64,000 bases of DNA from Microbacterium aerolatum (GTDB lineage Bacteria > Actinomycetota > Actinomycetes > Actinomycetales > Microbacteriaceae): contig NZ_BJUW01000008.1 in assembly GCF_007988825.1 (NCBI RefSeq), forward strand, positions 1-64,000, given 5' to 3'. The notes beneath the pieces are model-generated. The model was not told where the DNA came from, made no database searches, and saw only the letters and a list, made by a program, of their open reading frames with translations. The first letter of the stretch is position 1. The number at the start of each line of letters is the position of its first letter. Positions 1 through 9,378 of the stretch are shown here, piece by piece. Position numbers and translations under genes: made by a program.

Positions 1-1949
1 CCGGCGGGAAAGGCGGCAGAGTTCTTCCGCGGCCACAGCACCCGCCATTGTGCGCCGCCGAGCGTGCCGTGCAGGCCGGCGGATGCCTCCACCGTCGGCG
101 CACCACCCTCGCGAAGCATGGCGAGCAGTCGCCGCTCGTCATCCGATTCGACAGGACCGTGCAGCACCGTGCTCACCCGCCCTGCGACCGAGCCCGCGGC
201 GCCGACGTGATCGGCATCGAAGTGCGTGAGCACCAGCAGGTCGATCCGGTCGATCCCCAGGGCACTCAGACACGTCGTTAGCGGCTCGGGCTCCATGCCG
301 GTGTCGATGAGCGCGATCCGCTCCTCCGATCGGACGATGAGCGCGTCGCCCTGCCCCACGTCACACGCCGCGATCGCCCAGTCCTCCGGCACCGTCGTGC
401 CGACGAGCGGTCCGGCCAGCAGCATCCGCCCGCCGAGCAGACCTCCCGCCACGACGAGCGTCGCGACCGACGCGATCCGCGACCACTGCGCCGCTCGCCC
501 CCGGAACGGCGTCGCGCCGGCGAGCAGGATCCCGATCGCGCCGCTCAGCACGGCGACCAGGAGCGCGGCGCCGATCCCCGGCACCACGAGAGCGGTGCCG
601 CCGGGCACCGATGAGGAGACGGTCGCGGTCGTCGCGATCCATGCTGCCGGCAGCCAGGCGGATGCCGCGAGCAGATCCGCCAGCGGTGGGATGGGTGCGG
701 CGAGACAGGCGAGCAAGCCAACGACCGTGGCGATGGGCGCCGCCGGGTCGGCGAGCATGTTCGCGGGGACGCCGATCAGCGACTGCTGCTCGGCGAACAG
801 GGCAATGATCGGCCCGCAGGCCAGCTGTGCGGCGATGGGGATGCCGATCGCAAAGGCGAGAGGCCGTGGCATCCATCGCGACATGCCGCGCGAGAGCGGC
901 GGAGCCAGCACGATGAGGGCCGCGGTCGCCGCGGCGGAGAGCGCGAACCCTGGCGTCGCCGCGAGCCACGGGTCGGAGATCAGGATGCCGGTCACGGCGA
1001 GGCAGAGCACGCCGAGGCCGGCACTCGGCCGCCCGCACAGCAGAGTCAGCATGGCGAGCCCCGCCATGACCGAGGCGCGGATCACGCTGGGTTCCGGTGT
1101 CACGAGCACTACGAAGGCGGCCAGGGCGGTGAGCGCCGCCACGATACGCAGGCGTCGGCCGCCGCCGCAGATCCCGACGAACCAGAAGACGGCGCCGACG
1201 ACGATCGCGCAGTTCGCGCCGCTGACCGCCGTGAGATGACTGAGACCGCTAGTGAGCATCGCGGCGTTGAGCTCCTCGGACACGGCTCTGGTGTCGCCCA
1301 CGGCGAGGCCGGGCAGCAGGCCTGCGCCGGGTTCGGGCAGCCGGGTCGCCCGAGTGACGAAGTCCTCCCGCACCTGAGCGGCGATGCCGAACACGCCCTG
1401 CGCGGGCTCCACGATCTCGACCCGCATCCCGAAGACGACGATCGCGGCGCGCTCCCCCGCGTCGGTCGCCATCGCATCCCCGGTCACGCGGATGACGGCA
1501 CCGAGGTCCAGCCCTGCAGCAGGATCCACGCCCACGCGCATCGGCGCGACGAGCGGCTCCGGCGATCCCAGCGTCCCTGCGCGCATCGACTGCACGTCGA
1601 ACCAGACTCTGCCGTCGCTACCCTTCGCCGATGAGGATGAGATCTCTACGACGACCTCGACCACCCGCCCGTCCAGCGAGGCAGCGGCATCGCGCGCGGG
1701 GGCGGCGAGAGCCGCGGTCAGCGCAGTCGCCGCGGCGGCAAGGGCGAGGAGCACGACCAGACCGCCGCGCGGGCGGGGCTCTTCACCGCGCCGCGACATT
1801 CGCCACAGCATCCCGACTCCAACGATGCCTGCGACGGCGACGCCCCACCATGCGGCCTCCGGGATGTAGACGCACACCAGCGACATGGCCCACACGAGCC
1901 CGGCCAGCGGCACAAGCCGCAGGTCACGCACCCGCGTGCCGCCGGTCAT
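1..1949 (-). CDS. comEC: ComEC/Rec2 DNA-uptake channel (partial, C-terminus beyond window)
   Basis: Cytoplasmic-membrane channel of natural transformation, which takes single-stranded DNA into the cell. About 649 codons are in the window; the rest lies left of base 1. Seen: hydrophobic segments in residues ~8-45, an N-terminal OB-type region, the membrane core with LTAVSGANCA near residue 240, and the start of a metallo-beta-lactamase-like domain with THFDADH near residue 575 (HxxxDH). The ATG shares bases with the comEA stop codon (ATGA), so the two genes are translationally coupled. Such genes are widespread in actinobacteria not known to be transformable, so the role is inferred from family only. 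Confidence 0.93.
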   Translation of the reverse strand, partial: MTGGTRVRDLRLVPLAGLVWAMSLVCVYIPEAAWWGVAVAGIVGVGMLWRMSRRGEEPRPRGGLVVLLALAAAATALTAALAAPARDAAASLDGRVVEVVVEISSSSAKGSDGRVWFDVQSMRAGTLGSPEPLVAPMRVGVDPAAGLDLGAVIRVTGDAMATDAGERAAIVVFGMRVEIVEPAQGVFGIAAQVREDFVTRATRLPEPGAGLLPGLAVGDTRAVSEELNAAMLTSGLSHLTAVSGANCAIVVGAVFWFVGICGGGRRLRIVAALTALAAFVVLVTPEPSVIRASVMAGLAMLTLLCGRPSAGLGVLCLAVTGILISDPWLAATPGFALSAAATAALIVLAPPLSRGMSRWMPRPLAFAIGIPIAAQLACGPIIALFAEQQSLIGVPANMLADPAAPIATVVGLLACLAAPIPPLADLLAASAWLPAAWIATTATVSSSVPGGTALVVPGIGAALLVAVLSGAIGILLAGATPFRGRAAQWSRIASVATLVVAGGLLGGRMLLAGPLVGTTVPEDWAIAACDVGQGDALIVRSEERIALIDTGMEPEPLTTCLSALGIDRIDLLVLTHFDADHVGAAGSVAGRVSTVLHGPVESDDERRLLAMLREGGAPTVEASAGLHGTLGGAQWRVLWPRKNSAAFPA

Positions 1950-2548
1950 ACCCGCACCAGGTCGCGGAGCCCCGCGAGGAGTTTCTCGCCGATGCCCGAT
2001 ACCGCGAGCAGGTCATCCACCGAGCCGAACCGTCCGTTGGCCTCGCGCCAGTCGATGATCCGCTGCGCGAGCGCCGGGCCGATCCGCGGCAGCGTCTCCA
2101 GCGCAGCCTGATCTGCGTTGTTGAGGTCGATCAGGCCGTCGCCGACGGGAGCGGTCGCGCCGCCGTCCGGCGCGGCTCCTACCGCCGGCACGACCAGCTG
2201 CTCGCCGTCGCTCAGCAGCCGGGCCAGGTTCACCGCCTGCAGATCGGCATCGTCGAGGGTGCCTCCCGCCGCGGCCAGCGCGTCCACCACGCGGGCGTCA
2301 GGCTCCAGCACGTACAGACCCGGCTCATCCACCTGCCCCAGCACGTGGACGTACAGCTCGCCGCCGACCGAGACGTCGTCTTCGGGTGCATCGATCTGCA
2401 CCGTCTGCGTCGGATCCGCCTGCCCGCGCATGATGCCGAGACCTACCGCTGCCGACAGCACGACGAGCCCGAGCACGACGGCCGCGCCGATGCTCAGTCG
2501 CAGACGCGAACGCACCGCCGGAGCAGATGCGGATTCACTCGCTGGCAC
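1946..2548 (-). CDS. comEA: ComEA competence DNA-binding protein
   Basis: Membrane-anchored double-stranded DNA receptor that hands DNA to ComEC. The 200 residues show one transmembrane anchor (residues ~19-40), an SLBB-type domain (~64-115) and a C-terminal tandem helix-hairpin-helix domain (~138-200, with LPRIGPALAQRI and VSGIGEKL), the usual ComEA layout. The GTG start at 2548 has no Shine-Dalgarno, but TAGCGT (2555-2560) ends exactly 6 nt upstream, which suggests a leaderless mRNA. It overlaps comEC by 4 nt, so the pair forms one transcription unit. Confidence 0.93.
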   Translation of the reverse strand: MPASESASAPAVRSRLRLSIGAAVVLGLVVLSAAVGLGIMRGQADPTQTVQIDAPEDDVSVGGELYVHVLGQVDEPGLYVLEPDARVVDALAAAGGTLDDADLQAVNLARLLSDGEQLVVPAVGAAPDGGATAPVGDGLIDLNNADQAALETLPRIGPALAQRIIDWREANGRFGSVDDLLAVSGIGEKLLAGLRDLVRV

Positions 2549-2654
2549 CCCGCCACGCTAGGCCCGGGCGCCGAGCGCAGGATGCCGGGACCACCGCATC
2601 AGTGGAGAATCCGTTGATGCGGTCGGGTGTGCAGGGTCGGTCGGGCTGAGGACT

Positions 2655-2717
2655 GGCTTCGACTCGCCTGCGGCTCGCTCAACCCGTTTCGTCTCGCTGC
2701 GCTCGCTCAACGACCCG
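2655..2717 (+). repeat. Dispersed repeat, family A, copy 1
   Basis: Intergenic copy of a ~60-80 bp repeat found four times in the window. It begins GGCTTCGACTCGC, has a short variable GC-rich hairpin, then GCTCGCTCAACCCGTTTCG, a second small hairpin and CGCTCAACG. It lies between comEA and leuS. The other copies are inside pabB (inverted) and at about 43.33 and 58.59 kb. The surrounding gap 2549-2750 shows no gene. Confidence 0.75.
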
Positions 2718-2750
2718 CGAACGAGATCCCGGCAATCACGTGCGGCTCGG

Positions 2751-5330
2751 TCAGCCCTTGACGGCGAAGTTCACCAGCTTCGGCGCGCGGACGATCACCT
2801 TGACGATCTCCTTGTCGCCGATCGCGCGGATGACGCGCTCGTCACCCCGTGCCAGCGCCTCCAGCTCGTCCGCCGTGATCTTCGCGGGAACCTCGAGCTG
2901 CGCGCGCACCTTGCCGTTCACCTGGGCGACGGCCGTGATGGTGTCTTCGACGAGCAACGCAGGATCAGCCTGACGCCACGTGACCAGGCCCACCGACGGC
3001 TCGTGCCCGAGCGCCTCCCACATCTCCTCCGCGGTGTGCGGAGCGATGAGGTCGAGCATCACGGCGACCGTCTCGACGGCTTCGCGGACGGCAGGGTCGC
3101 CGGCACCGGCGCCCGAGTCGACTGTCTTGCGGGTGAGGTTGACCAGCTCCATCAGGCGTGCCACCAGCACGTTGAACTTCGTCTGCTCGACCAGCGCCGG
3201 CGCATCCGCCAGCAGCTTGTGCGTACCGTGGCGCAGCGCCGCGTTGCCGTCCTTGAACAGCACGTCCACGGGGCTCGACACCTCGTGGCTCAGACGCAGC
3301 GCACGCGCCAGGAACTTCTGGGCGCCGGTCGTGGAGACATCCGCCCAGTCCTTGTCGTCTTCCACGGGCCCTGCGAAAGCGAGTCCGACGCGCAGCGCGT
3401 CGGCGCCGTGCTTGTCGAGCTCCTCCTGGAAGAGCACCAGGTTGCCCTTGCTCTTGGACATCTTGGCGCCGTTGAGGATCACCATGCCCTGGTTGATCAG
3501 GCTGGAGAACGGCTCGGTGAAGTCGATCAGCCCCATGTCGAACAGGACCTTGGTGATGAAGCGCGCGTAGAGCAGATGCAGGATCGCGTGCTCGACACCA
3601 CCGATGTACGAGTCGACCGGTGCCCAACGCGAGGCTTCCGCCGGGTCGAAGGCGAACTGGTCGCTGTTCGGTGACAGGAAGCGCAGGAAGTACCAGGAGC
3701 TGTCCACGAAGGTGTCCATGGTGTCGGGGTCGCGCAGCACCGGTTCGCCGGAGGCGGGGTCGACAGTACGCACCCACGACTCGGCGGCGCCCAGCGGGGA
3801 CGAGCCCTTCGGCGAGAGGTCGAGGCCCTCCACACTCGGCAGTCGCACCGGCAGCTGCTCGACAGGAACCGGAGTGACCTCTCCGTCCTCGTGGTGCAGC
3901 ATCGGGATCGGGGTGCCCCAGAACCGCTGGCGCGAGATCAGCCAGTCGCGCAGCCGGTAGTTCTTCGCCGCGCGACCGGTGCCAGCGGCAGTCAGCTGGT
4001 CGATCGCACGCGCGACGGCGTTGCGCTTGGACAGTCCGTTGAGGTCGCCGGAGTTGATCATCCGCCCCTCGCCGGCGAGCGCGACGCCAGTGACAGAAGG
4101 ATGCTGGTCGTCGAGGCCCTCGGCGGGCTCGATCGGAACACCGTCCTCATCGACGTCGATGACGGGCATGGCTCCGGTGACCGGGGCGGTGGTGTCGACG
4201 ACGACCTTGACCGGCAGGTCGAACGCACGGGCGAAGTCGAGGTCGCGCTGGTCGTGCGCGGGCACAGCCATGACGGCACCGTGACCGTAGTCGGCCAGCA
4301 CGTAGTCGGCAGCCCAGATCGGCAGCTTCTCACCGTTGACCGGGTTCACCGCGAACCGCTCCAGGAACACGCCGGTCTTGGGGCGGTCTGTCGACTGACG
4401 GTCGATGTCGGTCGTCTTCTGCACCTTCCCGAGGTACTCCTGGAAGGCCGTGCGCACCTCTTCCGGAGCATCCGCCGCGAGCTCCGCGGCCAGGTCGGAG
4501 TCGGGAGCCACGACGAAGAACGTCGCACCGTGCAGGGTGTCGGGCCGGGTCGTGAACACCGTGACCGGCTCGTCGCGGTCCTCGATGCGGAAGTCGACGT
4601 CAGCGCCGATCGAACGGCCGATCCAGTTGCGCTGCATCTGCAGCACCTTGTGCGGCCAGCGGCCCTCCAGCTGGTTCAGGTCGTCCAGCAGCCGGTCGGC
4701 GTAGTCGGTGATCTTGAAGTACCACTGGGTCAGCTTCTTCTTGATCACCTCGGCGCCGCAGCGCTCGCACCGGCCGTCGACGACCTGTTCGTTCGCGAGC
4801 ACGGTCTGGTCGTTCGGGCACCAGTTCACCGGGCTCTTCTTGCGGTAGGCCAAACCGCGCTCGTGCAGCTGCAGGAACAGCCACTGGTTCCAGTGGTAGT
4901 ACTCGGGGTCGGAGGTGTGCAGCTCGCGCGTCCAGTCGAACGAGACGCCGTACGCCTTGAAGCCGACCTTCTGCTGGTCGATGTTCTGGTACGTCCACTC
5001 GCGCGGGTCGGCGCCGCGGCGGATCGCCGCGTTCTCGGCGGGAAGGCCGAAGGAGTCCCACCCGATCGGGTTCAGGACGTTGTGCCCGCGGTGCCGCCAG
5101 AAGCGCGCGACGATGTCGGAATACAGGTAGTTCTCCGCGTGGCCCATGTGCAGGTCGCCCGAGGGATACGGGAACATCGCCAGCACGAACTTGCGGGGAC
5201 GGTTGTCTTCCGCGCCGCCCGCGAGGAACGTGTCGTTGTCGGCCCAGTACTTCTGCCACTTGGCTTGGATGGCGTGCGCCGACGTGGACTCGTCGACGGA
5301 CTCGGCGGAGGCGGTGGAGAATTCAGACAA
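2751..5330 (-). CDS. leuS: Leucyl-tRNA synthetase
   Basis: Attaches leucine to tRNA-Leu. At 859 residues it has normal length. Class I signatures are HMGH at residues 61-64 and KMSKS near residue 623; the editing domain carries TTRPDT, and a CPND...CERC zinc motif lies around residues 170-190. The start is TTG at 5330: an in-frame TGA lies seven codons upstream with no ATG or GTG between, and the conserved N-terminus ([10 protein letters not shown]) begins only 20 codons later, so the rare start codon seems genuine. The gene follows pabB on the same strand after 44 nt and may be read from the pabB promoter. Confidence 0.97.
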   Translation of the reverse strand: MSEFSTASAESVDESTSAHAIQAKWQKYWADNDTFLAGGAEDNRPRKFVLAMFPYPSGDLHMGHAENYLYSDIVARFWRHRGHNVLNPIGWDSFGLPAENAAIRRGADPREWTYQNIDQQKVGFKAYGVSFDWTRELHTSDPEYYHWNQWLFLQLHERGLAYRKKSPVNWCPNDQTVLANEQVVDGRCERCGAEVIKKKLTQWYFKITDYADRLLDDLNQLEGRWPHKVLQMQRNWIGRSIGADVDFRIEDRDEPVTVFTTRPDTLHGATFFVVAPDSDLAAELAADAPEEVRTAFQEYLGKVQKTTDIDRQSTDRPKTGVFLERFAVNPVNGEKLPIWAADYVLADYGHGAVMAVPAHDQRDLDFARAFDLPVKVVVDTTAPVTGAMPVIDVDEDGVPIEPAEGLDDQHPSVTGVALAGEGRMINSGDLNGLSKRNAVARAIDQLTAAGTGRAAKNYRLRDWLISRQRFWGTPIPMLHHEDGEVTPVPVEQLPVRLPSVEGLDLSPKGSSPLGAAESWVRTVDPASGEPVLRDPDTMDTFVDSSWYFLRFLSPNSDQFAFDPAEASRWAPVDSYIGGVEHAILHLLYARFITKVLFDMGLIDFTEPFSSLINQGMVILNGAKMSKSKGNLVLFQEELDKHGADALRVGLAFAGPVEDDKDWADVSTTGAQKFLARALRLSHEVSSPVDVLFKDGNAALRHGTHKLLADAPALVEQTKFNVLVARLMELVNLTRKTVDSGAGAGDPAVREAVETVAVMLDLIAPHTAEEMWEALGHEPSVGLVTWRQADPALLVEDTITAVAQVNGKVRAQLEVPAKITADELEALARGDERVIRAIGDKEIVKVIVRAPKLVNFAVKG

Positions 5331-5374
5331 CGAACGGCCAATCTCAGGAAGTCAGGAACTTTCAGGATATCGGA

Positions 5375-6682
5375 TCACCCGCGGCGCCAGGCCGCCGGAA
5401 GCTCTGCTCCCAGAGCCGCCAGCGGGGCACCGGCCTTGGTCGCCACCTCGGCGACTTCCGCGTCCGACTCCGACCCCCAGGTGATGCCTCCCCCGGCGCC
5501 GACTACCGCCCGATCGCCGTCGATGAGGATGCTGCGGATCACCATCGCCAGATCCACGGCGCCGTCCGCACCCACATACCCGAAGCAGCCGCTGTACACC
5601 CCGCGCGGGGCGCCGGACTCGAGCTCATGCAGGAGCGTCATGGCCGACAGCTTCGGAGCGCCGGTCATGCTGCCGGCGGGGAACGCGGCATCCCACAGTC
5701 CTTGCACGGTGAGGCCTGCGGCGCCACGGCCGCTGACGGTGCTCACCAGCTGGTGCACGGCCGGGTACGACTCCACCTCCCAGAGTCCCTCCACGCGGAT
5801 CGATCCCGGCTCGCACACCCGTGAGAGGTCGTTGCGCATCAGGTCGACGATCATGACGTTCTCGGCGCGTTCCTTCGGACTCGCCTTCAGTTCGGCGGCG
5901 AGCGCCGCATCGGATGCCGCGTCCGCTCCTCGAGGACGGGTGCCCTTGATCGGACGGGTGCGGATGCGTCCGCCCGCCGCGTGCAGGAACGTCTCCGGAC
6001 TCGCGCTGAGGAGGGCGCGAGCGCCGATGCGGACGAATCCGCCGTGATGTGCGGGAGTCGCAGTCCGCAGTCGCAGGTACGCCTCGACGGCGTCGTGCTC
6101 GCCGGGGACAGTGAACCGCGTCGTGAGACACAGCTGATACGCGTCGCCGGCGCGGATCGCGTCGCGACAGCGCTCGATAAGGGCGGCGTATTCGTCCGGG
6201 GTGTGGCGGGCGGATGCTGTGCACTCCTGCTGCGGGTCGCCCTGCGAAGGAGGCGAAGCCTCCGAAGACGAAACGGGGTGAGCGAGCGCAGCGAGTCGAA
6301 GCCTCTCCCCCACCTCCCACACCTCACCCGTGGAATGATCGACGGCCACCGCGGCCGTCACACGCAGCCAGGCCGGTCCGCCTTCGGGCTCCGGAGCGGG
6401 AGCCCCGGCCCGCCGTGCACCGCTCTCGTAGTCCAGCCAGCCGACCCAGCCCCCGCGGAAGGGTGGCAGCCCACCCGTCCCCGCAGCCACGTCGAGTCGC
6501 ACGTCACCCGGGCCCGCAGCATCCGGCTCGCCGATGCCGATGATGCTCCAGCCGTCGACGGCGCTCGCACCGGCATCCAGCCAGAACAGGTCCGGATGCA
6601 CGGCGGCGAGCGCGCGGAAGAGCCGCGGCAGGTCGACGCTCGCATCGATACGACGCACGTCGAGCAGCGGATCACTGGGCAC
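5375..6682 (-). CDS. pabB: Aminodeoxychorismate synthase component I
   Basis: Converts chorismate to 4-amino-4-deoxychorismate, with glutamine-derived ammonia from a PabA partner, for folate synthesis. Of 435 residues, ~165-430 form the chorismate-binding domain with ENVMIVDLMRNDL and PAGSMTGAPK. The motif PIKGTRPRG near residue 244 has the Lys typical of PabB; anthranilate synthase has PIAGT there. No pabA or pabC is adjacent. The GTG at 6682 is chosen because TACGCT (6689-6694) ends exactly 6 nt upstream; GTG 6688 is the alternative. A family A dispersed repeat is translated in frame as residues ~126-146, in the linker before the catalytic domain. Confidence 0.92.
   Translation of the reverse strand: MPSDPLLDVRRIDASVDLPRLFRALAAVHPDLFWLDAGASAVDGWSIIGIGEPDAAGPGDVRLDVAAGTGGLPPFRGGWVGWLDYESGARRAGAPAPEPEGGPAWLRVTAAVAVDHSTGEVWEVGERLRLAALAHPVSSSEASPPSQGDPQQECTASARHTPDEYAALIERCRDAIRAGDAYQLCLTTRFTVPGEHDAVEAYLRLRTATPAHHGGFVRIGARALLSASPETFLHAAGGRIRTRPIKGTRPRGADAASDAALAAELKASPKERAENVMIVDLMRNDLSRVCEPGSIRVEGLWEVESYPAVHQLVSTVSGRGAAGLTVQGLWDAAFPAGSMTGAPKLSAMTLLHELESGAPRGVYSGCFGYVGADGAVDLAMVIRSILIDGDRAVVGAGGGITWGSESDAEVAEVATKAGAPLAALGAELPAAWRRG
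6245..6303 (-). repeat. Dispersed repeat, family A, copy 2 (inside pabB)
   Basis: Read on the minus strand it gives GGCTTCGACTCGC, a small GC hairpin, GCTCGCTCACCCCGTTTCG and then a GGAGGCTTCGCCTCC palindrome, matching the intergenic copies. Here it lies inside the pabB reading frame and keeps the frame open, adding about 20 residues between the N-terminal and chorismate-binding parts. Confidence 0.75.
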
Positions 6683-6716
6683 GATCACAGCGTAAGGTGC
6701 GTATTCTCGTTGCGTG
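6680..6716. promoter_or_regulatory. Back-to-back leaderless start sites of pabB and dedA
   Basis: TACGCT (minus strand, 6694-6689) lies 6 nt before the pabB GTG, and TATTCT (plus strand, 6702-6707) lies 6 nt before the dedA GTG. The two candidate -10 boxes are 7 nt apart, so each -35 region would cover the other gene's start. No Shine-Dalgarno is seen on either side. This is inferred from spacing alone. Confidence 0.6.
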
Positions 6717-7391
6717 GACGACTTCCTGCTGTGGCTCCTGGATGCCGTGCAGGCTGTCGACCCGGTCGCCCGCACCCTCATCGCGGGGCTGGCAGTGATG
6801 CTCGAGACGAGCATCCTCATCGGCCTCATCGTCCCGGGCGACACCATCGTCATCATCGCCTCCATCGGCGTGGACGGCCCGGTCGAGGTCGTCGCGATGG
6901 TCATCGCCGTCGTAATCGGGTCACTCATCGGCGAGAGCATCGGCTTCTGGCTGGGGCGTTGGCTCGGCCCGCGCATCAGAGGCTCCTGGATCGGCCGCAG
7001 GATCGGTCCCCATCACTGGGACCGAGCCGAGCGCTATCTGGCACGGAGAGGTGGCCTGGCGATCTTCCTGTCGCGGTTCCTTCCGGTACTGCACTCGCTC
7101 GTCCCGCTCACGGTCGGGATGAGCACCTACTCGTACCGCCGCTTCCTCGCGTGGACGGCCCCTGCCTGCCTGATCTGGGCCGGCGCGTACGTGAGCGTCA
7201 CCTCGCTCGCCGCGGGAGGGTTCCGCGAGCTCGTCGATCGCGTGCACTTCGCCGGCTATGTGTTCGTCGGCGTGATCGTCCTGTTCCTGCTGCTGGTGTT
7301 CCTGGGCAAGAAGCTGCTGACCCGGTGGGAGTCGCGGCACATGCACGTCTCGGATGCCGACGAGAACACCGGCCACGACGTGAAAGACTGA
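6714..7391 (+). CDS. DedA family membrane protein
   Basis: Member of the DedA/VTT family; several members move undecaprenyl phosphate or phospholipids across the membrane. It has 225 residues with about five hydrophobic segments and the family motif IVPGDT near residues 39-44. The second signature, normally RFxPxxR, reads SRFLPVLHSLVPL, with His where Arg is usual. The GTG start is supported by TATTCT six bases upstream. The stop overlaps the start of the App1-type phosphatase gene (TGATG), so the two proteins are probably made together and may act on the same lipids. The substrate is unknown. Confidence 0.9.
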   Translation: MDDFLLWLLDAVQAVDPVARTLIAGLAVMLETSILIGLIVPGDTIVIIASIGVDGPVEVVAMVIAVVIGSLIGESIGFWLGRWLGPRIRGSWIGRRIGPHHWDRAERYLARRGGLAIFLSRFLPVLHSLVPLTVGMSTYSYRRFLAWTAPACLIWAGAYVSVTSLAAGGFRELVDRVHFAGYVFVGVIVLFLLLVFLGKKLLTRWESRHMHVSDADENTGHDVKD

Positions 7392-8422
7392 TGGCGATGT
7401 CCGAAGACACCGCCAAGAAACCAAGAATCCACTGGTTCGCACGCCTCGAGCACCGTCTGCACGTCTGGCGGGAGAGCCGGGCGCGACGTCGTGGACGCAC
7501 CGCGAGCATCCTGCCGTTCGCGGGTTACGGCGGTACCGGCTGGGTGCGTGTGCTGGGGCGGGTCCTCATCGTTCCCCCGCGACGTCCGAACGCCGACGGC
7601 GAATACGCGTCGGTGCGCGGCTGGCGCAGCTTCGTCGGCATCCCGGTCGGTTTCGCGAAGGCGCGCATCACGATCGCCGGGCACACGCACGAGGTCATCG
7701 CGGACCGAGGTGGCGTGATCGACGCCGTGCTCGACGTCGACCTCGAGGCCGGCTGGCAGACGTTCACGATGTCGGTCGAAGGGCAGGAGCCCGTCGAGGG
7801 CACCGCGTTCATCGTCGGCGACGACGTGGACTTCGGCATCCTGTCCGATGTCGACGACACCGTGATGGTCACCGCGCTTCCTCGCCCGTTCATCGCGGCG
7901 TGGAACTCCTTCGTCGTGGACGAGCACGCCCGCATCCCCGTCCCCGGGATGGCGGTGCTCCTCGATCAGCTGAAGCGTCAGCATCCCGGCGCTCCGATGA
8001 TCTATCTGTCGACCGGCGCATGGAACGTCGCCCCGACTCTCAGCAGGTTCATGCACCGGCACCTGTTCCCGTATGGATCGATGCTGCTCACCGACTGGGG
8101 GCCTACCCACGACCGCTGGTTCCGCAGTGGCCGGGAGCACAAGCTGCGCAACCTGCGCCGTCTCGCCGAGGAGTTCCCGCACGTCAAGTGGCTCCTGATC
8201 GGCGACGACGGGCAGCACGACGAGGCGATCTACTCCGAGTTCATGATCGAGCATCCCGACTCGGTGGCCGGTGTCGCAATCCGTCAGCTCTCCACGACCG
8301 AGGCGATGCTCGCCGGTGGTCGCGCGGCCACCGACGAACACCCCCACGCCGCGCCGTGGGTCGCCGCCTCCGATGGCGCCGGGCTCCGCGAGAAGCTCAC
8401 AGACGTCGGCATCCTGCACTGA
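7391..8422 (+). CDS. App1-type phosphatidate phosphatase domain protein (DUF2183)
   Basis: The 343-residue protein has an N-terminal beta-rich region (~40-145) of unknown role and a C-terminal App1/DUF2183 catalytic domain. The acid-phosphatase motif DVDDT is near residue 155, followed by YLSTGAWN, the segment LLTDWGPTHDRWF, and LLIGDDGQHD. The yeast relative App1p dephosphorylates phosphatidic acid. No signal peptide is apparent, so the protein is probably cytoplasmic or membrane-peripheral. ATG 7391 overlaps the dedA stop; ATG 7397 is an alternative. The coupling to dedA suggests a lipid-phosphate role, but the substrate is inference. Confidence 0.85.
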   Translation: MAMSEDTAKKPRIHWFARLEHRLHVWRESRARRRGRTASILPFAGYGGTGWVRVLGRVLIVPPRRPNADGEYASVRGWRSFVGIPVGFAKARITIAGHTHEVIADRGGVIDAVLDVDLEAGWQTFTMSVEGQEPVEGTAFIVGDDVDFGILSDVDDTVMVTALPRPFIAAWNSFVVDEHARIPVPGMAVLLDQLKRQHPGAPMIYLSTGAWNVAPTLSRFMHRHLFPYGSMLLTDWGPTHDRWFRSGREHKLRNLRRLAEEFPHVKWLLIGDDGQHDEAIYSEFMIEHPDSVAGVAIRQLSTTEAMLAGGRAATDEHPHAAPWVAASDGAGLREKLTDVGILH

Positions 8423-8433
8423 GTGAGCCGATC

Positions 8434-9378
8434 GTGTTCTCCCTGGACCGGACTGCGTGGCTTGCGAGTGAGCATGCGCACCAGGCCCGCGCCGACGCAC
8501 TGACGTCCGCACATCGCGAACGCGCATCTCGCGGTGAGAAGCACCCCGTCTGGGACTTCCTGTTCACCTACTACTCCTACTCGCCCTCTCAGCTGAGGCG
8601 CTGGCATCCCGGTGCCGGCATCGAGCTCCAGGGCGCGCCGGAGCGGGCGGGCTGGCGCTGGTACACGGCCGGTTCGTCGCCGGATTCCGTGGTTCCGGAT
8701 GCCGCAGCTTTCGCGCGCGAGAAGGCGCCCCTCGCGGATCTCATCGAACGGATGCTGCGCCGCACCGCCGCGCGACCGGGGCAGTTCGGCTGCTTCGGCC
8801 TGCACGAATGGGCGATGGTCTACCGCGAGGAGGAGCACCGGCATCCCGCACCGCTGAGGCTGGGCCAAGCCGGCACCGATGCGGTGGTCGAGGCGCACGA
8901 TCTGCGCTGCACCCACTTCGACGCCTTCCGGTTCTTCACGCCCCCCGCCGTGCCCCGCAACCGCACGAACCTGACGCGTGACGATCAGCCCGCGCTGGAG
9001 CAGCCCGGCTGCCTGCATGCCGGCATGGACCTGTACAAGTGGGCCATGAAGCTCGGTCCGCTGATCCCGGGCGAACTGCTGCTGGACACGTTCGAACTCG
9101 CCCGCGACATCCGCCTGCTCGATATGGAGGCGGCGCCCTACGACCTGTCGGACTGGGACGTCGTGCCCGTGCCGATCGAGACCCCCGAGGGCAAGGCCGA
9201 GTACGTGCGCCGTCAGCGGGGGTTCGCCGAGCGCGGCAACGCGCTGCGCGGACGGATGCTGGACGCGTGGCTTCACACGGGTCAGGACACCGGTTCACAA
9301 CCGGCGCAGGGCGCCCAGACGGCGCCGGATGCCGCGCGCTCGAGCCGCAGCGTCATGACGCGTTCCGCGGCTTCCTGA
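8434..9378 (+). CDS. Conserved actinobacterial protein annotated as 3-methyladenine DNA glycosylase
   Basis: Similar proteins of about 290-310 residues are widespread in actinobacteria under the label 3-methyladenine DNA glycosylase. Recognisable parts are the N-terminus WLASEHAHQARADA, KHPVWDFLFTYYSYSPSQLRRWHPG, and LEQPGCLHAGMDLYKWAMKL. I see no clear helix-hairpin-helix glycosylase motif, so the enzymatic function is uncertain. The start is GTG 8434, 11 nt after the App1 stop; no better start is present in frame. The last ~30 codons overlap the 3' end of the convergent glycosidase gene by 97 bp, and they look like a low-complexity tail. Confidence 0.72.
   Translation: MFSLDRTAWLASEHAHQARADALTSAHRERASRGEKHPVWDFLFTYYSYSPSQLRRWHPGAGIELQGAPERAGWRWYTAGSSPDSVVPDAAAFAREKAPLADLIERMLRRTAARPGQFGCFGLHEWAMVYREEEHRHPAPLRLGQAGTDAVVEAHDLRCTHFDAFRFFTPPAVPRNRTNLTRDDQPALEQPGCLHAGMDLYKWAMKLGPLIPGELLLDTFELARDIRLLDMEAAPYDLSDWDVVPVPIETPEGKAEYVRRQRGFAERGNALRGRMLDAWLHTGQDTGSQPAQGAQTAPDAARSSRSVMTRSAAS

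Noticed and set aside
3891..6047. A long open frame on the plus strand opposite leuS and pabB
   Set aside because: It is antisense to two clear enzymes, has no recognisable domain and has the Arg/Val/Gly/Asp-rich composition of a G+C-rich shadow frame.
81..9333. GGATGCC as a DNA-uptake signal for the comEA/comEC system
   Set aside because: Uptake signals are known only in a few Gram-negative groups, and codon-context effects could explain the excess; there is no direct support.
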